Below, piece by piece: positions 7,381 through 14,021 of a DNA stretch of 18,685 nucleotides. This DNA is from Bacillota bacterium (GTDB lineage: Bacteria > Bacillota > Clostridia > Christensenellales > Aristaeellaceae): contig JAEZHM010000051.1 in NCBI GenBank assembly GCA_023416585.1, positions 1 to 18,685 of the forward strand. Direction: 5' to 3'. Below the pieces are notes generated by a model. It did no database searches. It worked only from the letters and a program-made list of their open reading frames with translations, and had not been told where the DNA came from. The stretch's first letter is position 1. Each line of letters begins with the position of its first letter. A program made the translations under genes and the position numbers.

Positions 7381-8919
7381 TCAGTTCGTCGTATCCCGCC
7401 GCCAGACAACAACGCCTGTTCCCTGGGGCACCTCACCGTCTGTCAGGGAAGGATTGAGCCCCATCAGCTGCTGCCTGGGCACACGGTAGCGTTTGGCAAT
7501 ATCCCAGAGCGTATCCCCCGGCTGGGCAAAATACAGGCTGATGCCTCCGGTGGATATTGCCGCATCCTGGCTCTTCACGTCGGATACGATCCTGGCGTCC
7601 GCCCGGCGGGCACCGTCCACTGAAAGGCGCAGGATATATTTCATTTCCACCCGGTCGCTGGTGATGGTCGCCACATCAATGTTTCCCGCCTCCAGCGTCA
7701 GCCAGTCATTCGGTTCCGCTTCGCAGGCAAAGGCGACGCGGAAAGGTTCTTCCTGATTGACAGTCACGGGTATATCCGAATCATCGGTCATGTATAATAG
7801 CGTTACTTCCAGCAGGCCTTCGGCATTCAATCGTCCGCCTATCTGCTCCCATCCGGTGAGGATGGGCCTTGTAAACCCGGCCAGCATAGTACGCGCGGGC
7901 GGGCTGCCCTCCGGAAGCATAATCATCACTTTGCCGCTCTCCGCGGTTTGAAATCTTGCGTTGCCCACACGGTAGGAAAGGGGCTTCACGGTCAGCGCAA
8001 GGGCTTCGCCCCTGGTGGTGTACGCGTCCTTCCAAACGGTAGCCGTTTCTTTTTTATCTACGGAGGCCGATACGCCCAATAGCACCTCGGCCCGTAAGAT
8101 GCGACCCGTATCCCCGCCGTCCTGGGATAATACCGCCACATCCTTTACCACCACCTGTCCGGTTAGAAGATCACCACGATGGCCGCCCAGATCCACCGCC
8201 TGCTCAAAGGGCAACGTATGTCTTGTCAGCACCAGAGGCCTTGCGGGCAGGTTGGACGCGTGGAAAACCTCCAACTGCACCGTGCCGGATACGTTGGCCT
8301 TGCCCTCGCCGCCCGATACCTCCTGTACCATGGCCTGGGCAGAGCCATAAAGCGTTTCCCGGATATCCAGTGCGCGGGGCAAGTCGAACTCATCCCTTAG
8401 CAGCGTTTCTGCTGAGCCTTCGCCTACGGTGCGCTGCAGCGTAAGTGTCTGGCTGAGGCCTTCCAGGCCGGGAACATCCTGCATGCCTGTAACCACTGCC
8501 GCAGGCGTTGCCGACAATACCCGTGCCTCCAGTGCCAGAATTCCCCGAAGTGACAGACGCCCATTATATGCCGATGCCTCCGCATGCTCCACCTGACCGC
8601 CCGCCTGGGCGATCATCCTGGGAGCCGCATCCTTGACCTCAACGGCGTGGCTGAATTCCGTGGAGGCCTCCAGCGCGGCAATCTTGGTGGGATCACCCTG
8701 GGTGTACAGCACATGAAAGACGACCTTCCCCTCAATGGTAACCCGGTCAGCCATTGCCTCCGCCCCGGTGATTACCATCATGGCGCCGGTCTGCAGTACA
8801 TGGGCTTCTTCCCTGAGGCCGCCGGGCAGGGTGATTTCACCCTCCACCGACGCCTGCCCTTTCCCGCTGCCCACCAGCCTTTCCAGCTCCACGTTTTCAC
8901 GTAATATCCGTAATTCCAT
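7381..8919 (-). CDS. sipL: SipL-type spore coat/cortex morphogenetic protein with SPOCS (DUF3794) repeats and LysM
   Basis: In clostridia SipL binds the ATPase SpoIVA in the mother cell and tethers the coat to the forespore. The 512-aa protein has three repeats of the DUF3794/SPOCS type at about 30-125, 175-275 and 330-430; each contains a segment such as VTIEGKVVFHVLYT, ANVSGTVQLEVFHA or LNAEGLLEVTLLYM. A LysM domain (461-507, AQPGDTLWDIAKRYRVPRQQLMGLNP) closes the protein. This is the SipL architecture; DUF3794 proteins without LysM are more generic. The start is the ATG at 8919, after GGGAGGG with ~8 nt spacing; the in-frame region up to 9078 has no ribosome site and does not look like protein. 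A perfect hairpin abuts the ribosome site. The gene lies between spo0A and ger, each side bounded by a terminator. Confidence 0.87.
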   Translation of the reverse strand: MELRILRENVELERLVGSGKGQASVEGEITLPGGLREEAHVLQTGAMMVITGAEAMADRVTIEGKVVFHVLYTQGDPTKIAALEASTEFSHAVEVKDAAPRMIAQAGGQVEHAEASAYNGRLSLRGILALEARVLSATPAAVVTGMQDVPGLEGLSQTLTLQRTVGEGSAETLLRDEFDLPRALDIRETLYGSAQAMVQEVSGGEGKANVSGTVQLEVFHASNLPARPLVLTRHTLPFEQAVDLGGHRGDLLTGQVVVKDVAVLSQDGGDTGRILRAEVLLGVSASVDKKETATVWKDAYTTRGEALALTVKPLSYRVGNARFQTAESGKVMIMLPEGSPPARTMLAGFTRPILTGWEQIGGRLNAEGLLEVTLLYMTDDSDIPVTVNQEEPFRVAFACEAEPNDWLTLEAGNIDVATITSDRVEMKYILRLSVDGARRADARIVSDVKSQDAAISTGGISLYFAQPGDTLWDIAKRYRVPRQQLMGLNPSLTDGEVPQGTGVVVWRRDTTN

Positions 8920-8932
8920 GTTATTGTCCCTC

Positions 8933-8951
8933 CCAGATTGCATCAATCTGG
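8933..8951 (-). promoter_or_regulatory. Hairpin abutting the sipL ribosome-binding site
   Basis: Perfect inverted repeat CCAGATTG-N3-CAATCTGG (19 nt). On the sipL transcript its 3' arm ends in GG, which are also the first bases of GGGAGGG. Folding would partly cover the ribosome site. The same sequence could instead be a DNA operator. Confidence 0.5.
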
Positions 8952-9117
8952 TGATGCATATGCGAAATGACTCAAAAAAATGATATATCGTATTCGCGAT
9001 TTTCACTTTTCTACCGTTTGCCCTACGCACCATCCTCGCTACGCATGGCAGGTACTGTGATTCTAAACGGCAGGTCATTTAAAATATTCAACTTTCTCTG
9101 CTTACGATTACTATATG

Positions 9118-9148
9118 AAAAAGCAGGGCGGCAAATGATGCCCCCTGC
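9118..9148 (-). terminator. Intrinsic terminator of spo0A
   Basis: GCAGGG(C)GGCA at 9123-9133 pairs with TGCCCCCTGC at 9139-9148, leaving one bulged C and a 5-nt loop. The minus strand continues with TTTTT (9122-9118). It lies 50 nt after the spo0A stop. Confidence 0.85.
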
Positions 9149-9197
9149 CTTATGTCTTCTGCAAGCCAAGATGATGCATGGATAGGTCTTTCCAGGT

Positions 9198-9971
9198 TTA
9201 TGCCGTCCTTTCCATCGACAGCTTGTCGGCAATCATGGCTACAAACTCACCGTTGGTGGGCTTATCCTCCTTGGAGGCTACCTTGCATCCGAAGGCGCGG
9301 TTCAGCGTCTCTATGCGGCCACGGCTCCAAGCCACTTCAATGGCATGGCGTATGGCCCGCTCCACCTTGCTGGCGGTGGTATTGAACCTGCGTCCGATGC
9401 CGGGATACAGCTCCTTGGTGATTCTGTTGATGACATCCGGATTATCTATTACCATCTTCACCGCCTCGCGCAAGAACTGGTAACCCTTGATATGGGCAGG
9501 AATGCCGATGGTCAGGAAAAGGCTGGACAAACGTTCATCCAACGACTGGCCGTGGCCGGTTGTCGTGGCCCGCACCGGCTCCAAGCTGCGCACAGGCTGG
9601 CCGGCAATTTCCCTGATACGGGCAGCCAGCACCTGCACCTCAAAAGGCTTGACCATATAGTACCTTGCGCCCAGTTCCACTGCGCGCATAATGAAATCAT
9701 CCCGGCCCAGGGCCGTAAGTACGATAACCTGCGGCATGGGATCAAAAGACCGGCGGCGCAATTCTTCCAATAGTGCATATCCATCCATTTGGGGCATGAT
9801 GATATCCATCAGCAGGATGTCCACCGACTGTTCTGACAGGATCTGCAGCGCCTCCGCGCCGTTGGAAGCCTGCCCTACAACGGTGATCCCTTCCTGTTTT
9901 GCAAGGAAATCGGCCACCAGCCTGCGCAGCTCCGCATTATCGTCCACCAGCAATACACGGATTCCGTCCAT
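9198..9971 (-). CDS. spo0A: Sporulation master regulator Spo0A
   Basis: Response regulator that commits the cell to sporulation when phosphorylated and binds 0A boxes in DNA. It is 257 aa. The receiver domain (1-122) has the acidic pair D10/D11, phospho-acceptor D56 (ILLMDIIMPQMDGY), T86 and K108 (YYMVKPF). After a hinge, the Spo0A C-terminal effector domain (~145-257) holds FLTIGIPAHIKGYQFLREA and the DNA-recognition segment around 198-218 (TTASKVERAIRHAIEVAWSR), nearly invariant in the family. The start is the ATG at 9971, 7 nt after AAGGTGG; the in-frame ATGs at 10076/10073 lie at the predicted transcript start. It is monocistronic, with its own promoter and terminator. The usual upstream neighbour spoIVB is missing. 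The activating histidine kinase is not in the window. Confidence 0.98.
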   Translation of the reverse strand: MDGIRVLLVDDNAELRRLVADFLAKQEGITVVGQASNGAEALQILSEQSVDILLMDIIMPQMDGYALLEELRRRSFDPMPQVIVLTALGRDDFIMRAVELGARYYMVKPFEVQVLAARIREIAGQPVRSLEPVRATTTGHGQSLDERLSSLFLTIGIPAHIKGYQFLREAVKMVIDNPDVINRITKELYPGIGRRFNTTASKVERAIRHAIEVAWSRGRIETLNRAFGCKVASKEDKPTNGEFVAMIADKLSMERTA

Positions 9972-10084
9972 TTGTCTACCACCTTCCCAATCATTTGTGC
10001 TGTTTATTTCATTACAGATCGCTATTAATTGTGGTTGATTTGGGAATTCTGGAGTATTTGGGCTTTTTTTCATCATATGCGTGC

Positions 10085-10093
10085 ATTATAGCA
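10085..10093 (-). promoter_or_regulatory. Putative extended -10 promoter of spo0A
   Basis: The minus strand reads TGCTATAAT, a TGn-TATAAT extended -10 without a recognisable -35. It gives a leader of about 107 nt before the ATG at 9971. I did not find a good sigma-H promoter or a clean 0A box in the same stretch. Confidence 0.55.
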
Positions 10094-10187
10094 TAAATAT
10101 GCTGCCGCCAGTAGTATTTGATAAAAAAAAATGGTTTGTGACAACAAGTATGACGATATTACACGAATCGACGCATAAATCGCGCAT

Positions 10188-10243
10188 TTTGCACATCACT
10201 GCGTGCAAATAACGCCCAAATCAAGCATCAAACGTGCAAATAA
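10188..10243. repeat. TTTGCAC/GTGCAAA boxes upstream of spo0A
   Basis: TTTGCAC (10188-10194) and GTGCAAA (10203-10209) form an inverted repeat with an 8-bp gap. An 11-bp direct repeat CGTGCAAATAA occurs at 10202-10212 and again at 10233-10243, 31 bp apart (close to three helical turns). The boxes lie 95-160 bp upstream of the spo0A -10 and just after the terminator of the preceding gene. This spacing suits a DNA-binding regulator, which I cannot identify. Together with the promoter and leader they are the only content I see in the 311 bp between spo0A and the next gene. Confidence 0.45.
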
Positions 10244-10244
10244 G

Positions 10245-10277
10245 AAAAAGCCCGCTTGGAATACTCCTTTGCGGGCT
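10245..10277 (-). terminator. Intrinsic terminator of the zinc-ribbon/TPR gene
   Basis: On the minus strand AGCCCGC (10277-10271) pairs with GCGGGCT (10255-10249), followed by TTTTTC. The 15-nt loop can itself pair (GGAnnnTCC). It begins 5 nt after the stop codon of the gene at 10283-12133 and insulates spo0A. Confidence 0.88.
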
Positions 10278-10282
10278 GTATG

Positions 10283-12133
10283 TTATGGCGCAAACTTGTG
10301 AGAAATGGCTGTGACAACACCGTTTGTCAGATCATATTGCAGCATGATACGGTTGCTTTCCAAGGTGTAGCAGGCGTATTGTATGCTCTTTTGATTTTCC
10401 GGCGTAAGCTTGATGATACCCGTGCTGTTTCCATCGTAATACAAGCTCCTGTCGCCATTTTGACTGTTTGGCTGGAGCATGTCCCGGAAATTTCCGGTCA
10501 CCTCTTTTTCGGCATTTCCGATGCGCGTCCCGCGGGGTGCTGCAAACTTATCCTGCGTCTCATATACTTCCACCACCAGCCATTGGCCGCTTATATACGC
10601 CACTGTGCAATAACCCCAGCTATAATTCAATTTATGGCATTCGCCTTCAATATTCTTCACGGTTACAGTTTCCTGGGAAGAAGGCTGCCCGTTGGCCTGA
10701 ATGAATACATCCTGCGTTGTTTCAAGCAGCTTGAAGCCCTGGAACGTATCCGTCTCGCTGTACATTTCCCTGAAATTCACACGATTGATCTTGTAACCCA
10801 CCTCCATTACGTTGGAGGTTTTGCCATAACTGTTCACTGCGATGGCTTTTAAGGTAACACGCCCGCCAGGCAGTAAAATGGGGTCCCCTGTATAGCGGGG
10901 AGAATTCAAATCAGGAGTTGAGCCATCCAGCGTATAGTACATGGTAATGTTCGATTCTTTCCCCGGATAACGCAGCCATACGCGCTGCTGCCGCTCATAG
11001 GTGTTGGGGGCGAGGCCAGCCCTGGGTGCGTCGGGAGAGGGCAGGACAACGCTGTATGTCACATCCAGCGGATCACTCAAAAGGTCGCCGCTTACACATA
11101 CGGCCCGCAGCCTGTTCTGCTGGCTGTCCTTGAGCAGGATCGGGCCTTCATAGGGCTTAGCATCCTGAGGGAAGTCGCCATCGCCAAGCATGTACAGGAT
11201 ATCATAATCCTGGGATGAGGTGAGGTTGACCTGCTTTTCCTCGGTGTAACGGCCGGCTGCCAGGTCTGTCTCCGGCATTTTGGGCAGCGTTGCATCCCGC
11301 TGCTGGCGGAAGGATATAAGGCCTGTCTTGTTATGGGCCAGCTTCATCAGTTCCGCCGCCTCAGGGGTATGGTCCTGCGCAATCAGGATGCGGATCTGGT
11401 TCCGGTAAGCCTCTGGACGCTCAGGGCTGATTACTTCATACAGCCGTTGGTACAGCGTCTTAGCCTCCTCTGTTCTCCCAGCGGCTTCCAGGGCCGACCC
11501 CAGAGACAGAAGCCCGTCCACATTGTCGGGATTCTTTTCGTTTGCCTTTTCGAAGGCTGCTATTGCCTCGCTGATTTGGCCCTGGTTCAGGTATTGCTCG
11601 CCTACCTGCCAATAGGCCGGTGCTGGCGCATCCTGGCCCATGCGGGCCAATACAACCTGCCCCGCAGGCGACTTTGTCAGGTAAAGAAAACCGCCTGCAA
11701 TGCCCAGAATAAAAAGTATAATCCCCAAGGTAAGGATATGCATCCAGTTGACCATGTGCTTTTTTACAGGGTGGACCTTTTCCTGCCGGATACGCAGCTT
11801 GCGCACTTGGGATTCAGACACTCTTGGAATGCCGCGCCTGCTTTGGGGACGGCCAGCATCCTCTGTAAAGCGCTCCACGCCCCGGCGTCGTTCCGGGCGC
11901 TTGTCATCCCGGTACATTTTAGGCACATCCCGCGCCATATCCCGTCGCGCCGGCTCGTCTTTGGGTTCCGTACGGCTGCTTCCAGGCAGCGGCTGTGTGC
12001 TGCCCGTCATTCGGCCCTGGCGGATGCCGCGCACCCCCGGTTCCGGCTGGGGTTTTCTTTTCATCAGCGTGCCGCAGCCTTCACAGGTGATGGCATCATC
12101 CGGCATGTAGGCTCCGCATTTTTCACAGAGCAA
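10283..12133 (-). CDS. Membrane-anchored zinc-ribbon, TPR and chitobiase-like repeat protein
   Basis: No function known to me. It is 616 aa. A zinc ribbon starts the protein: C3xxC6 ... C17xxC20. Next comes a basic, Arg/Pro-rich, probably disordered stretch (25-125), one transmembrane helix (~131-152, ILTLGIILFILGIAGGFLYL), and a TPR region (~175-260, with GQISEAIAAFEKANEKNPDN). Two beta domains follow, a degenerate one (~301-362) and a clear chitobiase/hexosaminidase C-terminal type (~383-448, MYYTLDGSTPDLNSPRYTG). The C-terminus (450-616) is an unassigned globular region. The topology should be N-in, with the TPR and beta domains outside (or in the intermembrane space of a forespore). The start is TTG at 12133, 6 nt after a G-run ribosome site. 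The gene lies 21 nt after the HD gene and directly upstream of spo0A. A link to sporulation is inferred from position only. Confidence 0.85.
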   Translation of the reverse strand: MLCEKCGAYMPDDAITCEGCGTLMKRKPQPEPGVRGIRQGRMTGSTQPLPGSSRTEPKDEPARRDMARDVPKMYRDDKRPERRRGVERFTEDAGRPQSRRGIPRVSESQVRKLRIRQEKVHPVKKHMVNWMHILTLGIILFILGIAGGFLYLTKSPAGQVVLARMGQDAPAPAYWQVGEQYLNQGQISEAIAAFEKANEKNPDNVDGLLSLGSALEAAGRTEEAKTLYQRLYEVISPERPEAYRNQIRILIAQDHTPEAAELMKLAHNKTGLISFRQQRDATLPKMPETDLAAGRYTEEKQVNLTSSQDYDILYMLGDGDFPQDAKPYEGPILLKDSQQNRLRAVCVSGDLLSDPLDVTYSVVLPSPDAPRAGLAPNTYERQQRVWLRYPGKESNITMYYTLDGSTPDLNSPRYTGDPILLPGGRVTLKAIAVNSYGKTSNVMEVGYKINRVNFREMYSETDTFQGFKLLETTQDVFIQANGQPSSQETVTVKNIEGECHKLNYSWGYCTVAYISGQWLVVEVYETQDKFAAPRGTRIGNAEKEVTGNFRDMLQPNSQNGDRSLYYDGNSTGIIKLTPENQKSIQYACYTLESNRIMLQYDLTNGVVTAISHKFAP

Positions 12134-12154
12134 CGTCGTCCCCCCTTTTATCGG

Positions 12155-12835
12155 TTATTCCAGAACGGGTTTTGGCCGGTTGTTCACCGGGCGCCCGTTG
12201 ATGACCAGGTCAAAGGAGCAGTTTAAAAAGGCGGCTGCTTGCTCACACATGATGATACGGGCAAGATAAATCTGCAAATATTCCAATACGGATGATGTAT
12301 CATCCATGGTCAGCTCATGGTGGATGATCCTGCCTTTTCTGTCCACAATGACGTTGTTCTCCTGGATGGAAAAATTCACCCTATCATGAACATCATTGGG
12401 GTCGGCTTTACCTCCCCGAACCCTGGTACGGTGCGCGTCGCTTTTGTCGCCGATCACAAGCGCAGCGCTCACCGCGCTGGAGATGGTTCCGCTCTGCTCC
12501 TCATGGTTGCCTACGGCGGTAACAATCTCGATGACATCGGCAATTTCAAGCCCCGCCTCCCGCAAAATCGGAAAGAGCAGTATCGCGCCGTTGGGGCCGT
12601 GGTCCTGGCGGTTGATGGAATTACCCACATCGTGGACCCATCCGGCAATGGCGGCCAGTTCGGTTTCCCTGGGGGAATAGCCAAGAGCCTTCAGCACCTG
12701 GGAAGCGGTGCGGCTTACATAACTCACATGCCGAGGGCCATGATCCGTATATCCCAGCGCTTCCAGGTACCGGTTTCCCGCCTTGATCAGCGCCTTGATG
12801 CTCTCATTTTGCTTTATTTCCTGTAGGGTTATCAT
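12155..12835 (-). CDS. HD-domain phosphohydrolase
   Basis: Probable metal-dependent phosphohydrolase acting on a nucleotide or phosphorylated small molecule; the substrate is unknown. It is 226 aa. HD signature residues are H36 (GPRHVSYV), H68-D69 (GWVHDVGN), H79 and H111 (GNHEEQSG), and D130 (VIGDKSDAH). It lacks the GYP motif of c-di-GMP phosphodiesterases and any synthetase domain. There is no signal peptide or membrane helix. The ATG at 12835 follows GGAGGAGG with ~7 nt spacing; an in-frame start at 12856 would lie before that ribosome site. It is the first gene of a two-gene unit with the zinc-ribbon protein (21-nt gap), so the pair is probably co-expressed. Confidence 0.88.
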   Translation of the reverse strand: MITLQEIKQNESIKALIKAGNRYLEALGYTDHGPRHVSYVSRTASQVLKALGYSPRETELAAIAGWVHDVGNSINRQDHGPNGAILLFPILREAGLEIADVIEIVTAVGNHEEQSGTISSAVSAALVIGDKSDAHRTRVRGGKADPNDVHDRVNFSIQENNVIVDRKGRIIHHELTMDDTSSVLEYLQIYLARIIMCEQAAAFLNCSFDLVINGRPVNNRPKPVLE

Positions 12836-12858
12836 TCCATCCCTCCTCCAGAGCAACG

Positions 12859-12888
12859 ATTATGCAAAAGAATACTGATAAATTTCCA
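12859..12888 (-). promoter_or_regulatory. Possible sigma-A promoter of the HD / zinc-ribbon unit
   Basis: The minus strand has TGGAAA (12888-12883), an 18-bp spacer, and CATAAT (12864-12859), about 24 nt before the HD start codon. Both hexamers are imperfect. Confidence 0.35.
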
Positions 12889-12890
12889 GG

Positions 12891-13145
12891 GATGCATTGA
12901 AGGCTCCGAAGCCGAAGCGCCGCCTGTGGCGTATGAAGCGAAGCGAAGGAGGCTGGCGAAACGAACAATGCGAACGGCGGTGAGCAGTGTGACGATTGAG
13001 CCAGATGGAGTAGCGCCCCTTCGTTTGTAATCGACTCCTCCGGCTTTGCCGGGTGCGCGGGGCGCTTGCGAAGCAAGCTTTCCTTACGCTTTTCGCTGGC
13101 CGCAGCCGCATTGACCAAGCGCAGCGAAGGGAAATGCATTAGGCT
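12891..13145. repeat. Structured non-coding element framed by imperfect direct repeats
   Basis: This fills most of the 361 bp between the HEAT-like gene and the HD gene. The ends share ATGCATT(GA)AGGCT (12892-12905 and 13134-13145). Inside are several tight perfect hairpins: GGCT/AGCC (12902-12913), CGCC/GGCG (12921-12931), CCGGC/GCCGG (13040-13052) and GCTTGC/GCAAGC (13064-13078). GAAGCG/GCGAAG words are repeated. Open frames across it translate to Arg/Ser/His-rich, protein-unlike sequence and lack ribosome sites. It looks like a dispersed palindromic element or a structured RNA. I have the impression that similar spurious peptides recur in Clostridia genomes, but cannot verify this. Confidence 0.45.
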
Positions 13146-13164
13146 GCAGGCGAAAAGTGCAGAA

Positions 13165-13192
13165 TCGAAAAATGACAACGTCATTTTTTCGA
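13165..13192 (-). terminator. Terminator-like hairpin after the TPR-HEAT unit
   Basis: AAAAATGAC (13168-13176) pairs with GTCATTTTT (13180-13188) around a 3-nt loop, with outer TCG/CGA pairing that bulges one T. On the minus strand it begins only a few bases after the HEAT-gene stop at 13197. The T-run forms the 3' arm itself. Confidence 0.65.
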
Positions 13193-13196
13193 ATTG

Positions 13197-14021
13197 CTAT
13201 TGCATTTTGATCATTGCTTCATAGCCCGGATCATCATGGAATTCCCGTTCCGGCGCATCTCCGCCCAGCCGCTCGATGGCATTGCGAATTTCGATATAGT
13301 CAAGATACGGCAGGTTCTGCTCCCCAGCCGCCTTCAAGAGCGCCGGCAGCGCCCGCTCATCCGCCAGCCTTCCCAGATATCCGGCAAAAAGCGCCCGGCG
13401 TTTCCTGTCCTCCTCAAAGAACTTCAAAGCCAGCAAAAATACGGATTCGTTGCCGGGATAGGCAGAAAGCACATCCAAAAGCGCCTCCTGGCCGGCGTGG
13501 TTGCAACTGTCAAGCTCTTTCAGCATATCCGGCACGACATCCCGGCCCATTAAAGCCAGGCTTTCCAATGCATTATCGCACAGCTCATCCTTCTGCCGGC
13601 GGCCTTTCTGCCAGGCGATATACAGTGCCTTGGGCTTCTTACTCTCCATCTCACGCAAAAGGCCCACCGCCGTCATACGGGCATCTAAGGGAGCCGAGAC
13701 ATCCTCCAAAAGTGCCAACAGGCTTAGTTCGCAGCTTTGGCCCAAATCCAGTATCCTTTCCTGGAGTGGGTCCGGCACGGGTACGCGCTTTACGAAGTAT
13801 TCCCGCATCCACCCAACAAGCTCCGCCGCGTCGTCATACTTTTCAAAAAACGAGCCCGGCGTCGCGCCGTCCAGCCAGGCCGCGGGCGTATTCAAAAACC
13901 TCAAATAGACGCCCGGCATATCGCTCTCCATAGCCTCCAGCGTCTTGTAATCACGGCTGTGTTCCTTCATCCATTGGGATGTATATTCTGCGAAATGCCT
14001 GTCAAAATCAATGCACCTCAT
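13197..14021 (-). CDS. HEAT-like alpha-helical repeat protein
   Basis: Unrecognised specifically. It is 274 aa, soluble, with no signal peptide or membrane helix. Residues ~90-265 form repeated helix pairs of the HEAT/PBS type, with segments such as APLDARMTAVGLLREM, LCDNALESLALMGRDVVPDML, QEALLDVLSAYPGNE and RRALFAGYLGRLADERALPALL. Such proteins usually act as protein-binding scaffolds. Its ATG overlaps the stop codon of the TPR gene (ATGA), so the two are translationally coupled and probably work together. The function is unknown. Confidence 0.82.
   Translation of the reverse strand: MRCIDFDRHFAEYTSQWMKEHSRDYKTLEAMESDMPGVYLRFLNTPAAWLDGATPGSFFEKYDDAAELVGWMREYFVKRVPVPDPLQERILDLGQSCELSLLALLEDVSAPLDARMTAVGLLREMESKKPKALYIAWQKGRRQKDELCDNALESLALMGRDVVPDMLKELDSCNHAGQEALLDVLSAYPGNESVFLLALKFFEEDRKRRALFAGYLGRLADERALPALLKAAGEQNLPYLDYIEIRNAIERLGGDAPEREFHDDPGYEAMIKMQ

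Noticed and set aside
8960..9010. Possible sigma-E -10 (AATACGAT) before sipL
   Set aside because: No matching -35 at the right distance.
8920..9078. N-terminal extension of SipL
   Set aside because: No ribosome site at the far start, and the extension reads through the hairpin and leader sequence.
10073..10076. Upstream in-frame ATGs that would add 35 residues to Spo0A, possibly as a leaderless start
   Set aside because: The family starts at the receiver domain; the ATG at 9971 has a good ribosome site, and the extra residues are Asn/Pro-rich with no homology. A leaderless product remains only a remote option.
10160..10172. 0A-box-like sequence (GCGTCGATT on the minus strand) upstream of spo0A
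   Set aside because: Two mismatches to TGTCGAA; not enough to call autoregulation.
12155..12835. HD protein as a c-di-GMP phosphodiesterase or (p)ppGpp hydrolase
   Set aside because: It has neither the HD-GYP motif nor the conserved RelA/SpoT hydrolase layout; only a generic HD core is visible.
12804..13184. Minus-strand frame of 126 aa (and a 83-aa frame at 12860-13111) across the HEAT-HD gap
   Set aside because: They run through a hairpin-rich element, overlap the HD gene start or lack ribosome sites, and encode Arg/Ser/His-rich sequence unlike protein.
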